Assembly (NCBI GenBank): GCA_002298915.1
Contig: DBML01000030.1
Coordinates: forward strand, 1-60,704
DNA from: Clostridium sp. UBA699
Lineage (GTDB): Bacteria > Bacillota > Clostridia > Clostridiales > Clostridiaceae
DNA: 60,704 nucleotides
Direction: 5' to 3'
Shown one piece after another: positions 26,722 through 35,850 of the stretch (positions are counted from its first letter, which is position 1; every line of letters begins with the position of its first letter). Both the position numbers and the translations under genes were made by a program. The notes under the pieces are model-generated. The model was not told the origin of the DNA. It did no database searches and saw nothing but the letters and a program-made list of their open reading frames with translations.

Positions 26722-26969
26722 CTCGTGCTCGGAAAAAGGAGGCAGTGGATAAGCATCCCCTCGCTTATCACCTCCTCCTTTCCGTTGAGCCGGTGGATCC
26801 CTCTGCCGCTCAGCGCGAATAGTATCTGCTCCTCACCGAAGTGCAAATGCTGCCCCTGCCTGCTACCCGGGAAGAACTTCACCAGCCCGGCGCTGAGCCT
26901 CTCTGAAGAATTCTCAGGCTCGTGCAGCCATAGGACCTCTCCCCACTCGAATTTCTGGACAAGCTTCAT
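26718..26969 (-). pseudogene. Cupin domain, 5' part of a frameshifted cupin-PocR-AraC gene
   Basis: This 83-codon frame encodes most of a cupin barrel (KFFPGSRQGQHLHFGEEQIL, then ALSGRGIHRLNGKEEVISEG), including the HxHxxxE metal-site pattern. After SEGMLIH it runs into CLLFPSTR and stops. One base more before this point would restore LPPFSEHEVINTGEEDL, the expected last strands, and join it to the following PocR-AraC frame. A five-T run lies 8 bases on. The ATG overlaps the ilvD stop (TAATG). Either a real mutation or a sequencing error explains it. Confidence 0.7.
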
Positions 26970-28627
26970 TACCTGAGCACTGCCCCCGTGTTGGCCGAGG
27001 TTACCAGCTTGGCGTAGCGTCCGAGGTAGCCTTTGGTTATCTTTGGTTCAGGCTTGACGTATGCCTTCCTCCTTGCTGCGAGCTCCGCCTCGTCCACGAG
27101 CAGCTCGAGCTTCTTGCCCGTTATGTCGACCTTTATAGCGTCGCCTTCCTCAACAAGCCCTATGAGGCCGCCTTCCATGGCCTCTGGCGAAACATGCCCG
27201 ATCGCTGCGCCCCTTGTTGCTCCGGAGAACCTTCCGTCTGTTATGAGCGCAACGTCCTTGTCCAGGCCCATGCCCACGATGGCGGCAGTCGGGGAGAGCA
27301 TCTCCCTCATTCCCGGTCCGCCCTTCGGCCCTTCGTACCTTATGACGACGACGTCGCCCTTGTTTATCTTCCCTCCGAATATCGCTGCTACAGCCTCGTC
27401 CTCGGAGTCAAACACCCTTGCAGGTCCCTGGTGCGTAAGCATCTCCTTAGCAACGGCTGATTCCTTGACGACCGCACCGTCCACCGCGAGGTTGCCCCTC
27501 AGTATTGCGAGGCCGCCCTTCTGGCTGTATGCCTTCTCTATGGTATGGATGACCTCGAAGTCCTTTATGTCCTTGTCGGCTATGTTTTCGCCGACGGTTT
27601 TTCCCGTCACGGTCATGCAAGCTTCCTTGATGAGGCCCTTCCTGGAGAGCTCCTTCATCATGGCAGGTATCCCTCCCGCGAAGTGCAGGTCCTCCATGTG
27701 GTAGGTCCCGCTTGGCGCGAGCTTCGTGAGGCATGGCGTCCTCTCGTTTATTTCGTCGAAAAGGGAAAGGTCGAGCTTTATCCCGGCTTCGTTGGCTATG
27801 GCCGGCAGGTGCAGCACCGTGTTTGTCGATCCGGCCATGGCCATGTCCACTGTTATGGCGTTCTCGAAGGCTTCCTGGGTGAGTATGTCCAGAGGCCTTA
27901 TGCCCTTCCTCAGCAGCTCCATGACCCTCATCCCAGCGTATTTTGCCATCTGCTTCCTCTCTCCGGAATGAGCGGCGGCTGTACCGTTGAAAGGGAGGCC
28001 CATTCCGAGCACCTCTGTGAGGCAGTTCATGCTGTTCGCGGTGAAGAGCCCCGAGCAGGAGCCGCAGCCCGGACAGGCCGTCATGGCGAGGTTCTCCAGC
28101 TCCTCTGCCGACATGTGCCCGTCGTTGTAGGTTCCCACCCCTTCAATGACGCTCGTGAAGTCAGTCGTGCAGCCGTTTGTCCTGCCCGCCTTCATCGGAC
28201 CGCCGCTGACCACTATGGCAGGTATGTTGAGCCTCGCGGCCGCCATTAGCATGCCTGGGACTATCTTGTCGCAATTGGGTATGAGCACCAGCGCGTCGAG
28301 GCCGTGGGCCTGAGCCATCGTCTCTATGGAGTCTGCTATGAGCTCCCTGCTCGCCAGCGAGTACTTCATCCCGACGTGCCCCATGGCTATGCCGTCGCAT
28401 ACACCGATTGCGGGGAATTCCAGCGGCGTTCCGCCAGCTATCCTTACGCCGGCCTTTGCGGCCTCTGCAATCTCGTCCAGGTGCAGGTGCCCCGGTATAA
28501 TCTCGTTCTGCGCGTTCACGATTCCCACGAGCGGCCTCTCTATCTCTTCCCTGGTCAGCCCCATCCCGTACATCAGCGCCCTTGCAGGTGCGCCCTTAGC
28601 TCCGCCTTTGACTCTATCGCTTATCAT
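26969..28627 (-). CDS. ilvD: Dihydroxy-acid dehydratase IlvD
   Basis: IlvD dehydrates 2,3-dihydroxy acids in isoleucine and valine synthesis using an Fe-S cluster. At 552 residues it is full length. The cluster and Mg ligands are seen in NCDKIVPGMLMA, TACPGCGSCSGLFTANSMNC and the C-terminal TDGRFSGATRGAAIGHVSPE. GGAGGAGAATGGATT precedes the ATG. No other branched-chain genes are near; instead a cupin-PocR-AraC regulator is coupled to its 3' end and a palindrome lies in its promoter. That suggests separate regulation, or a role in sugar-acid breakdown. Confidence 0.93.
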   Translation of the reverse strand: MISDRVKGGAKGAPARALMYGMGLTREEIERPLVGIVNAQNEIIPGHLHLDEIAEAAKAGVRIAGGTPLEFPAIGVCDGIAMGHVGMKYSLASRELIADSIETMAQAHGLDALVLIPNCDKIVPGMLMAAARLNIPAIVVSGGPMKAGRTNGCTTDFTSVIEGVGTYNDGHMSAEELENLAMTACPGCGSCSGLFTANSMNCLTEVLGMGLPFNGTAAAHSGERKQMAKYAGMRVMELLRKGIRPLDILTQEAFENAITVDMAMAGSTNTVLHLPAIANEAGIKLDLSLFDEINERTPCLTKLAPSGTYHMEDLHFAGGIPAMMKELSRKGLIKEACMTVTGKTVGENIADKDIKDFEVIHTIEKAYSQKGGLAILRGNLAVDGAVVKESAVAKEMLTHQGPARVFDSEDEAVAAIFGGKINKGDVVVIRYEGPKGGPGMREMLSPTAAIVGMGLDKDVALITDGRFSGATRGAAIGHVSPEAMEGGLIGLVEEGDAIKVDITGKKLELLVDEAELAARRKAYVKPEPKITKGYLGRYAKLVTSANTGAVLR

Positions 28628-28658
28628 AATCCATTCTCCTCCGTATCCGTTTCATAAT

Positions 28659-28708
28659 ATTATATCCTATAATACACCATCCCACTATCATTATTTTACG
28701 GTGTATTA
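28659..28708 (-). promoter_or_regulatory. ilvD promoter with inverted-repeat operator
   Basis: TATAAT on the minus strand at 28659-28664 lacks a good -35 box. Around the -35 position TAATACACC (28670-28678) and GGTGTATTA (28700-28708) form a perfect nine-base inverted repeat. Related half-sites occur in the promoter of the sigma-54 activator gene. Confidence 0.5.
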
Positions 28709-28731
28709 TTAATATTTTACGGTCAAGGCGC

Positions 28732-28774
28732 AAAAATGAGCCTGAAGCTCAGCTTTTCAGCCGCTTCAGGCTCC
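28732..28774 (-). terminator. Terminator after the sigma-54 activator gene
   Basis: GAGCCTGAAGC pairs with GCTTCAGGCTC and is followed by ATTTTTG on the minus strand. Confidence 0.8.
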
Positions 28775-28779
28775 TGCAT

Positions 28780-30669
28780 TCAGGAGATGCCGTACTCCTT
28801 CATCTTTCTGTACAATGTGCACCTGCTCACTCCCAGGGCTTTGGCAGCCAGGGTTATGTTGCTGCTCAGCTTGTTAAGCACCCGGATTATGTGCTGCTTC
28901 TCCACGAAATCTATCCTGTAGCAGTCCTCGTTCATCTCGACGTATTCGTCGGAGCAGCCGCTGCTGTTGCTCAGGATGTAGCCCGGGATGGTCTCGGTGT
29001 TTATCATCAGCTCCAGCACGTTCTCCAGCTCCCTCACGTTTCCGGGCCAGTCGTAGCTGTTGAGGTATTTCATGTATTCTTCGGGAACCTCCACCTCGTG
29101 CTTGCTCAGCTTCGATGACAGCCTGTGCATCAGGCTCTTCACGAGAGGGGCTATGTCCTCCCTCCTGTCCCTGAGGGGCATGAGGTTGAGCGGCACAACG
29201 TTCAGCCTGTAGTAAAGGTCCTTCCTGAAGTTGCCCTTCTTCACCTCGTCCGCAAGGTCCCTGTTCGTGGCGGCAATTATCCTCGCGTTGACGTTTATCG
29301 TCCTCGAGCTTCCGATCCTGGAGATCGTCCCCTCCTCTATGACCCTCAGCAGCTTCGTCTGCATATCGAGCGGCATCTCGCCTATCTCGTCCAGGAATAT
29401 GGTCCCTTCGTCTGCCATCTCGAACTTTCCGGCATAGCCTCCCTTTTTGGCTCCAGTGAAGGCTCCTTCCTCGTACCCGAAGAGCTCGCTCTCTATGAGC
29501 TCCCTCGGTATGGCTCCGCAGTTGACGGCAATGAAAGGCTCGTCCATCCTGGTGCTGTAGTTGTGGATCGACTGCGCGAAGAGCTCCTTGCCAGTACCGC
29601 TCTCGCCCATTATCAGCACTGTGGACTTGCTGTCGGCGATTTTCTTTGCGTAATCCACGGTCTTCATGAACTTGTCGTTCACTGTTATGATCTTGTCGAA
29701 GGTGTAGTAAGCCTGCCCGGCCATCATCTTTCCGGCCAGCTTCCTGACCTTCTTCATCTCCTCCAGCACGAAAACTATCTCAATGATGTCCTCGTTCGAG
29801 TTGTACATCGGGTAAGCGCTGAGGCTGTACTGCACCTTGCTTTTGCTAGTGTTCAGGTATACGTCCTCGGACTGGGTGCTCCTGCCGCTGACAAGGGAGT
29901 TCTTTATGGTGTGCCAGGTGTCGACCAGGGCCACCATGCCCAGGTTCTTGATCTCGAACTCCGAGAAGCCGAATATGTCGAGGGCCTTGTGGTTGATGGA
30001 CTTGATTTTCCCTTCTATGTCGCAGGAGATTATCCCTGTAGGTATAGAATTGAGCACCGTCTCCATGTGCTTCTTTGTCAGAGTCAGGTTCCTGTTGCTC
30101 TTCTTCGCGTTCATCATGTGCTCTATAGCGTTAGAGGCTGCCGCAACCATGCCCAGTGTGTGCAGGTGGGCGCCTTCCTTGTAGCCTGTAAGGTCCAGTG
30201 CTCCGATTATCTTGCCGCTGCTGTCCTTGATGCTGGCAGCCGAGCAGGTCCATTTGTGGTACGCAGTGACGTAGTGCTGCTTGTCCGATATCTGCACCGG
30301 CTCAGCCTGGTTTATTGCTATGCTCATGGCGTTAGTGCCCATGTTCTCCTCGTCCATGTACGCGCCGGGCACCATCTTCATCTCATACGCCATTTCGAGG
30401 ATCTTCTCGTCGCCCACCGCGTTGAGGATGCAGCCCTCGCTGTCCGTGAGCAGTGCGAAGAAGCCGGAGCCCTTTACGAAGTTGCATAGCTGCTCCATGA
30501 ACGGCGCAGCGTTCAGGATCAGGTCCCTGTTCTGCACGTACTTTTTCTGAAGCTCTTCGGTCCCTATTATCTTTCGGCTGAAAACCTGGTCTCTTGTCAA
30601 TCCGTACTCTTCGCAGCGCCTGTGCGAAGCCTCGAAATCGTATTTCTCCATTGTATACAAATCGAACAC
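28780..30669 (-). CDS. Sigma-54-dependent transcriptional activator (AcoR-like)
   Basis: This 629-residue enhancer-binding protein has an N-terminal GAF-like sensor (about 40-190; ENMGTNAMSIAINQAEPVQI), a PAS domain (about 205-310; SIPTGIISCDIEGKIKSINH) and a sigma-54 AAA+ domain. The AAA+ domain has Walker A GESGTGKE, the EGAFTGA loop and Walker B FLDEIGEMP. A Fis-type HTH (ITLAAKALGVSRCTLYRKMK) ends the protein. The layout matches AcoR and related regulators of small-molecule catabolism. TTG, GTG and ATG starts are possible; the TTG three codons after the GTG has GAGGGAG about eight bases upstream. It lies just downstream of the molybdenum hydroxylase operon, whose promoter is sigma-54 type. 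Confidence 0.9.
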   Translation of the reverse strand: MFDLYTMEKYDFEASHRRCEEYGLTRDQVFSRKIIGTEELQKKYVQNRDLILNAAPFMEQLCNFVKGSGFFALLTDSEGCILNAVGDEKILEMAYEMKMVPGAYMDEENMGTNAMSIAINQAEPVQISDKQHYVTAYHKWTCSAASIKDSSGKIIGALDLTGYKEGAHLHTLGMVAAASNAIEHMMNAKKSNRNLTLTKKHMETVLNSIPTGIISCDIEGKIKSINHKALDIFGFSEFEIKNLGMVALVDTWHTIKNSLVSGRSTQSEDVYLNTSKSKVQYSLSAYPMYNSNEDIIEIVFVLEEMKKVRKLAGKMMAGQAYYTFDKIITVNDKFMKTVDYAKKIADSKSTVLIMGESGTGKELFAQSIHNYSTRMDEPFIAVNCGAIPRELIESELFGYEEGAFTGAKKGGYAGKFEMADEGTIFLDEIGEMPLDMQTKLLRVIEEGTISRIGSSRTINVNARIIAATNRDLADEVKKGNFRKDLYYRLNVVPLNLMPLRDRREDIAPLVKSLMHRLSSKLSKHEVEVPEEYMKYLNSYDWPGNVRELENVLELMINTETIPGYILSNSSGCSDEYVEMNEDCYRIDFVEKQHIIRVLNKLSSNITLAAKALGVSRCTLYRKMKEYGIS

Positions 30670-30720
30670 TCCCTCGTACTAAAAAATGATGTCTTCACAC
30701 AAGTCCCATGTTATATCATA

Positions 30721-30781
30721 ATTATACACCCGTATCCTGCAGATGTAAAATGCAGAATCTGGTGTGTCATTATCATACACC
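30721..30781 (-). promoter_or_regulatory. Promoter and GGTGTAT repeats before the sigma-54 activator gene
   Basis: TTTACA, 17 bases and TATAAT occupy 30721-30749 on the minus strand. The -10 box is flanked by GGGTGTAT, and GGTGTATGATAATGACACACC (split as GGTGTAT and ACACACC) lies at 30761-30781 upstream. The half-site matches the ilvD operator. Confidence 0.55.
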
Positions 30782-32410
30782 AATAGTTACCACATCCACA
30801 GAGCAGTAGTCCTGAGGCCTGCGGAAGCTCTCCTGCATGCTCATGCCCTCCAGGCAAGCCAGCATGGACCTTTTCACCCCTGAATGAGTCACGATCACGA
30901 CATCTCCGGCAGTTCTGCCAAGTATTTCTTCGAGGGCCTTCATCGACCTCTCCTGGACATCCAGGAAGCTTTCTCCGCCGGCCACCCTGTAGTTCAGGAG
31001 GTCCGCACCTCTTGCCTCGAACTCGTCCGGGTATTTCTCCTTCACCTCTTCGAAGCTCCTTCCTTCCCATTCGCCCATGTCTATCTCGTTGAACTCCTCC
31101 CTGACCACCGGCTCCATGCCGCAGCCGCCCGCTATGATCGCGGCGGTGTCCCTGGACCTTCTCAGCGCGCTGCAGTAGACAGCCTCAATATGGAGCTTCG
31201 AGAACCTGTCCCTGAGCTCCCCTGCGCTGCTGATCCCCCTGCTGCTCAGGTGCAGGTCGGTGGTTCCGAAAAAGGTCCTGCCTGCTGGCTTCTCCACCTC
31301 TGCATGTCTCACGAGGTAGACGTTCCTGAGTTCCCCCTTCGCCTTTATCTTCCTCATTATCTTCAGGGCATCACCGTACCTTCCCTCGGCCCTCTTCCTT
31401 ATCTGATCCTCGGGGCTGTTCAGCATGCCTCTGAACCTGGCCTCGATGCCGACCTCCTCGGCCCCTTTAACCATCTTGTCGGCAAGGTAGAGCAGCTCCT
31501 TCTCGCTGACCCTATCCTCCTCCATGTCAAGGAGATCCATGTGCTGCGCAACTGCTTCGGCAACGTTGCCGTAGCCCAGCTTCTCCAGGAATTCCCCGGC
31601 CCTCTGCGGATGGTTCCTCTCGGTCTTCTTTATGTCGTGGAGCAGCGCGGCTGCTTCCAGAAGCTCGAGATCAAGCGCTACCCCCTTCTGCCCGAGGTAC
31701 CTGCCGAACCTCAGGGCGCATCTCGCAACAGCCTCCTGGTGCATTATTATATCCTCGCTCAGGCCGCACCTGTTCCATATCTCCCTGCACTCGTTCCTGT
31801 TGGGCACCCTGGATCCCGAATGGTATTCGAGGAGCTCAAGGTACTGCTCCATGGTGTCCATCTCGTGCAGTATACCTTCGTCCACGGTCTGGAACCTTCC
31901 CTTTCTCCACTTGGCCGAATCCATGATCCCCCTCATTCCGTTTGAAGGGCTCCCTGCAAGGATGTCCGGTATGCATTTTGCCGATATCACAGGCGGATGC
32001 CCTTTCCTCTCGCCGAAATACGGCTGGAGTATGTCGCAGCAGCCCCTTGAGAACTCTTCCGCAAGCTCCCTGATCGTGTTCGCTTTTATGAGCGGTATGT
32101 CCACGGGCATGAGCATGAAACCCTCAGAGCCCGGGTCAAGCTTCGAAACACCCTTCTGAACCGAGGAGAACATCCCCGACATGTAGCTGCCGTTCATAAC
32201 GCATCTTACGTCGCGGCTGTCCGCGTACTTCAGTATGTCTATGCTCCTGTACCCGAGCACCACCACAATGTCCTTTATCCCCGCCTTGATGTTCGCGTCT
32301 ATCAGCCTGAGGATGGCCTTCTCCCCTCCTATATCCATAAGGGCCTTGAGCCTGCCCATCCTTGACGACAGCCCCGCGGCAAGTATTACCGCAGATATCT
32401 TCCTATCCAT
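30773..32410 (-). CDS. Three-domain protein: MocA-like nucleotidyltransferase, HD hydrolase, histidine phosphatase
   Basis: This 545-residue fusion begins with a MobA/MocA-type NTP transferase (AVILAAGLSSRMGRLKALMD, MPVDIPLI, KGHPPVIS; about 1-195). An HD-type domain follows (LEAAALLHDIKKTERNHP; about 205-345), then a histidine phosphatase (YLVRHAEVEKP, EIDMGEWEGRSFEEV, VIVTHSGVKRSML; about 355-545). MocA-like enzymes attach CMP to molybdopterin for hydroxylases of the xanthine dehydrogenase type. It corresponds, from memory, to the DVU_1551 NTP-transferase family found beside such enzymes. It is the last gene of the operon and overlaps xdhC by eight bases. Confidence 0.85.
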   Translation of the reverse strand: MDRKISAVILAAGLSSRMGRLKALMDIGGEKAILRLIDANIKAGIKDIVVVLGYRSIDILKYADSRDVRCVMNGSYMSGMFSSVQKGVSKLDPGSEGFMLMPVDIPLIKANTIRELAEEFSRGCCDILQPYFGERKGHPPVISAKCIPDILAGSPSNGMRGIMDSAKWRKGRFQTVDEGILHEMDTMEQYLELLEYHSGSRVPNRNECREIWNRCGLSEDIIMHQEAVARCALRFGRYLGQKGVALDLELLEAAALLHDIKKTERNHPQRAGEFLEKLGYGNVAEAVAQHMDLLDMEEDRVSEKELLYLADKMVKGAEEVGIEARFRGMLNSPEDQIRKRAEGRYGDALKIMRKIKAKGELRNVYLVRHAEVEKPAGRTFFGTTDLHLSSRGISSAGELRDRFSKLHIEAVYCSALRRSRDTAAIIAGGCGMEPVVREEFNEIDMGEWEGRSFEEVKEKYPDEFEARGADLLNYRVAGGESFLDVQERSMKALEEILGRTAGDVVIVTHSGVKRSMLACLEGMSMQESFRRPQDYCSVDVVTIGV

Positions 32411-33356
32411 TTCTTTCTCTCCTTACCTTAACAAGCTCTGCTGCTATGCTCACGGCGATGTCCTCGGGGGTCACCGCGTTTATGTCCAGCCCGATGGGGC
32501 AATGCACAGGGTGGAGCTCCTCCGCTGCGAAGCCTTGCTTCATGAGCTCCCCGTACGCTTCTTCCTTCTTCTTCCTGCTCCCTATCATGCCGATGTACCT
32601 TGCGCCCGTCCTGACCATCTCTCCGAGCACAGCGGTGTCGTCCACATGCCCTCTGGTGGCGATGACGATGTAGCTGTTCGGGTCTATGTCCAGGTACCTG
32701 CCTGTGTTCCTCAGTGAGTCAACCACTACGATGTCGTCCGCATCGGGGAACCTCTCCCTGTTTGCAAACTCCTTCCTCTCATCTATGACAACGGTGCTGA
32801 AGCCCAGCATGCTGGTTATGCCTGCCAGCTTCTGGCCTATGTAGCCCGCCCCGAAGATGTAAACCTTGTCCTCGCTGAAAAGCGGCTGGTATACCGCAAC
32901 CTCCTCGGCGCTCTCCTCCAGCCTGAAGCCTTCTTTCGGGAAGCCCCTGTCGAACCTGAAGTAATCTTCCTCGAAGAGCACCTCCCTGCGGAGGCTCCCG
33001 CGACCTCTGTACCTCGTCACCGCGACAAGGTTCCTCTTCTCCTCGATGCATGCCGCAAGCCTTTCGAAATATTGGAGTTCTCCCTCGTCCTCGGGACCGA
33101 CGTATTCGGCTGCCAGGAGGGGACCTGCTTTCTCTATGACGAAGTTCTTGTATTCGTAAGCCTCCGCTGCAAGCATGACAGCCATAGCCTCAAGAATACC
33201 GCCGCCTATGCTGCCGACCGTGCTCAGGTCCTCTCTGACGAGCATTTTCGTCCCTGCTTCCCTGGAGACCGAGCCCTGCTTGTCCAGCACCGTTATGACG
33301 ACTGCGCCGCTTCCCGATTTTAGCAGATCCCTGACCCTGCTGTATATCCAGGTCAT
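32403..33356 (-). CDS. XdhC/CoxI family molybdenum-hydroxylase maturation protein
   Basis: This 317-residue protein has the XdhC_CoxI domain at its N-terminus (VVITVLDKQGSVSREAGTKM, then VGSIGGGILEA) and a C-terminal Rossmann domain (VYIFGAGYIGQKLAGITSML, VIATRGHVDD, YIGMIGSRKKK). XdhC binds molybdenum cofactor, promotes its sulfuration and inserts it into the hydroxylase. The start overlaps the CoA-ligase stop by four bases (ATGA). The C-terminal half also keeps HPVHCPIGLDINAVTPEDIA, the usual end motif. Confidence 0.92.
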   Translation of the reverse strand: MTWIYSRVRDLLKSGSGAVVITVLDKQGSVSREAGTKMLVREDLSTVGSIGGGILEAMAVMLAAEAYEYKNFVIEKAGPLLAAEYVGPEDEGELQYFERLAACIEEKRNLVAVTRYRGRGSLRREVLFEEDYFRFDRGFPKEGFRLEESAEEVAVYQPLFSEDKVYIFGAGYIGQKLAGITSMLGFSTVVIDERKEFANRERFPDADDIVVVDSLRNTGRYLDIDPNSYIVIATRGHVDDTAVLGEMVRTGARYIGMIGSRKKKEEAYGELMKQGFAAEELHPVHCPIGLDINAVTPEDIAVSIAAELVKVRRERNG

Positions 33357-34654
33357 AGCCTGTCATCCCCCAGTATGTCTATCTTCCTCTTAACCATGCC
33401 TGTGGAGCATTCCGAAATGTCTATCTGCTCTGGCGGAAGGATAAGGAGCATCCCCTGGAAGGCGGCATTCCGTATCTTGTTGTTCGACATCAGACTTTTT
33501 GCCACCTGGTCGACGCCCTCGAACTCGGGCGTCACCTTGACAAGAAGCTTGAGCGCGCTTACCAGCTTCCCCCTGTAGAGCTTGACCTTGTAGTTTGTTA
33601 CCCCCCTGATCTTGAATATCTCCTCGTCCAGCTCGGGAAGCCCAAGGAACAGGCCGGGAGCAATCTCTATGAACTCCGACTTCCTCCCTCTAACCTTGTC
33701 CAGCCTCCTCATGTTGGAGCCGCAGCCGCAGTTTCCGGCTATGAACCTCGATATGTCGCCGGTCCTGTACCTTATGAGGGGCATCCCCTTCCTGTTTAGG
33801 GTGGTGAAGGCCACTTCACCCAGGAGGCCGTCCTCCACGGGTACCCCTGTCTCGGGGTCGAGTACTTCGAAGTACAGGTCTGTTTCCCTCAGGTGGTACC
33901 CCTGGTCGGCCGAGCATTCGACGCCGCCCCCGAAGCCCATTTCCGTCATGCCATAGTGCGAGTAAACTGTGCAGCCCAGGTTCTCCTCCACGTTCCTCGC
34001 AAGGGAATCGGGCACGTAGTCAGCGCTCAGGAGAACACTGTCTATGCTGCTTATGCCCTTCGCCTTTGCTTCGTAGGAAAGCTCGAGAACCTGGACAGGG
34101 ATCCCGACAAGGCAGTTTATGCCAAGCCTCTCGATGTCCTTCAGGCAGCTTTCCATATCGTTGACGACGCCGTGGACCTCGCTGAAGACGCCTATCCTAC
34201 CCAAAGCGTCCTTCAGGACGTAGCCCACGCTGCCGAACTTGTCTCCGGGCATTAGTATGAGCACCCTGTCCCTCTCGCCCACAAGGGTTCTCATGCCGTG
34301 CATGAAGAACTCAACCGTGAGCTCAAGGTCGTCCTCGGTGAAATATATCCTCTTTGGGCTTCCGGTGGTCCCGGAAGTGTTAAGGGTTATTATCCTGCTT
34401 ATTTCGCTCTGCGAGACGCACACCAGCGCCGCCGGGTTCCTGGCTATGTCTTCTGCAGACATCGTCGGGAGCCCTTCGATGTCCGCAATGCTCCTGATCT
34501 GGTCTGGTTTCACCCCGGCCAGGTGTTCCCTGTAGAACTGGCTGTTCTGCATCGCGTGGTCGATCGTCCGCCTTATGCGTTCAAGCCGGTATTCGTCGAG
34601 CGTCATGCCGCCCAGTTTGCCGCTTATCCATGGGTGCATCGGGCTAATAGTCAT
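33353..34654 (-). CDS. Phenylacetate-CoA ligase-like AMP-forming enzyme (DVU_1553 family)
   Basis: This 433-residue adenylating enzyme resembles phenylacetate-CoA ligase. It has the AMP-binding P-loop-like LNTSGTTGSPKRIYF, the SHYGMTEMGFGGGVEC motif and YRTGDISRF near the hinge. A shorter C-terminal domain follows. I recall a matching family beside molybdenum aldehyde oxidoreductases in Desulfovibrio (DVU_1553). A plausible job is activating the carboxylate made by the hydroxylase, or a step in a dedicated modification; neither is shown by sequence. It is tightly packed in the operon. Confidence 0.85.
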   Translation of the reverse strand: MTISPMHPWISGKLGGMTLDEYRLERIRRTIDHAMQNSQFYREHLAGVKPDQIRSIADIEGLPTMSAEDIARNPAALVCVSQSEISRIITLNTSGTTGSPKRIYFTEDDLELTVEFFMHGMRTLVGERDRVLILMPGDKFGSVGYVLKDALGRIGVFSEVHGVVNDMESCLKDIERLGINCLVGIPVQVLELSYEAKAKGISSIDSVLLSADYVPDSLARNVEENLGCTVYSHYGMTEMGFGGGVECSADQGYHLRETDLYFEVLDPETGVPVEDGLLGEVAFTTLNRKGMPLIRYRTGDISRFIAGNCGCGSNMRRLDKVRGRKSEFIEIAPGLFLGLPELDEEIFKIRGVTNYKVKLYRGKLVSALKLLVKVTPEFEGVDQVAKSLMSNNKIRNAAFQGMLLILPPEQIDISECSTGMVKRKIDILGDDRL

Positions 34655-34656
34655 AC

Positions 34657-35850
34657 CTATCTCCTCCTGTACAGATAATGGGAATCAATGTCTGTCATGT
34701 TGTAGGCGCAGAACGGGATAAGTTTTCCGTCCTCGCTCATGACATGCATGCAGCACTGCCTCAGCCTCTCTAAATCCACTGTCCAGGCATCCTGGAATGC
34801 CATGGCGGATATGCTAAAGGCGCTGCTGCCTGCACTGCCGGACACAGGCTTCAGCTCCCCGCCTTCGTACACAAAGCTGCCGTGGAAGGAGCACAGGGAG
34901 TGCCCACAGCTGGGCGGGGCGAAGCTGGAAAGGCTTATCCTTCCCCCTGATTCAGCCTCTAGGCTCTGCATTATTTCCGGAAGCGTTATCCTCCTGCTGT
35001 ACTTCATGTCCTCATCGTACCTGCCGAAGAAGCTCATGGGCTGGAAGTTAACGCCTGTCACCACGTCCATGTTCTCCAGTGCAAAGCTTATTATCCTTCC
35101 AGTGTCGTTGAGGTTCTCCTCGCATATCACGGGCACCAGCACTATGCCTATGCTGTGCTTTCTGCAGTTTTCGATTGCCCTCTTCTTGATATCGAAGAGC
35201 TCCCTGCCCCTCAGCTTCTTGTATATATCGTCGTTAACGCCGTCAAACTGCAGCAGGATGGAGTCCAGGCCGGCAGCCTTAAGCTCCCCGGCGTATTCCT
35301 CGTCCTCCGCCAGCCTGAGGCCGTTTGTGTTGACCTGGATGAACCCGAAGCCGAGCTCCCTGCCCATCCGGATTATCTCCGGGAGGTCGTCCCGCACAGT
35401 CGGCTCCCCGCCGGAAAGCTGGACGTTGAAGGGGCCGCCCTGCTCAAGGGCACGCCTGTAGAAGTACCTGATCCTTTCCAGGTCAGGGTCGACGCTCATG
35501 CCGCCTGAATCGGCGAAGCATATGCTGCATTTGAGGTTGCATCTCTTTGTGACCTCCAGCAGCATGGTGCAGGTGCTCTGCTTGTGCTCCCCGCAGAGGC
35601 CGCATTCGAAGGGGCAGCCCCTGCTCTCCTCGAAGCCGCACCCGCCTGGCGCGGCAGGCATCTTTTCCGACCCCCAGCTTTCGATTTCAGGGCTTCCCCT
35701 CCAAATGACAGTGCTGAAGGTGCCGTGCTTGCCGCACAGCTTCTCCAGGTACACGCTGCCGCCTCTTCTGACCGCCAGTGCCTTCACCTTGTCCAGGCAC
35801 TGCGGGCAGAGGCTCTCGGTCTCGTAAAGCACAACAGGTTTATTCTCCAT
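34657..35850 (-). CDS. Radical SAM protein, TrsS-like
   Basis: This 397-residue protein has the radical SAM CxxxCxxC signature in TKRCNLKCSICF (near residue 105), followed by QLSGGEPTVRDD. Four or more Cys precede it (CPQC, CGKHG, CPFECGLCGE), suggesting a zinc or extra Fe-S site. C-terminal motifs include PPSCGHSLCSFHG and CCMHVMSEDGKLIPFCAYN. The family recalled as TrsS contains selenocysteine in some members; here the positions are ordinary Cys. It overlaps the GCAxxG gene by 11 bases. Its reaction is unknown. Confidence 0.85.
   Translation of the reverse strand: MENKPVVLYETESLCPQCLDKVKALAVRRGGSVYLEKLCGKHGTFSTVIWRGSPEIESWGSEKMPAAPGGCGFEESRGCPFECGLCGEHKQSTCTMLLEVTKRCNLKCSICFADSGGMSVDPDLERIRYFYRRALEQGGPFNVQLSGGEPTVRDDLPEIIRMGRELGFGFIQVNTNGLRLAEDEEYAGELKAAGLDSILLQFDGVNDDIYKKLRGRELFDIKKRAIENCRKHSIGIVLVPVICEENLNDTGRIISFALENMDVVTGVNFQPMSFFGRYDEDMKYSRRITLPEIMQSLEAESGGRISLSSFAPPSCGHSLCSFHGSFVYEGGELKPVSGSAGSSAFSISAMAFQDAWTVDLERLRQCCMHVMSEDGKLIPFCAYNMTDIDSHYLYRRR

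Noticed and set aside
29125..30489. Long plus-strand frame opposite the sigma-54 activator gene
   Set aside because: It is antisense to a clearly conserved protein and arises from G/C-rich third positions; no ribosome site or family match.
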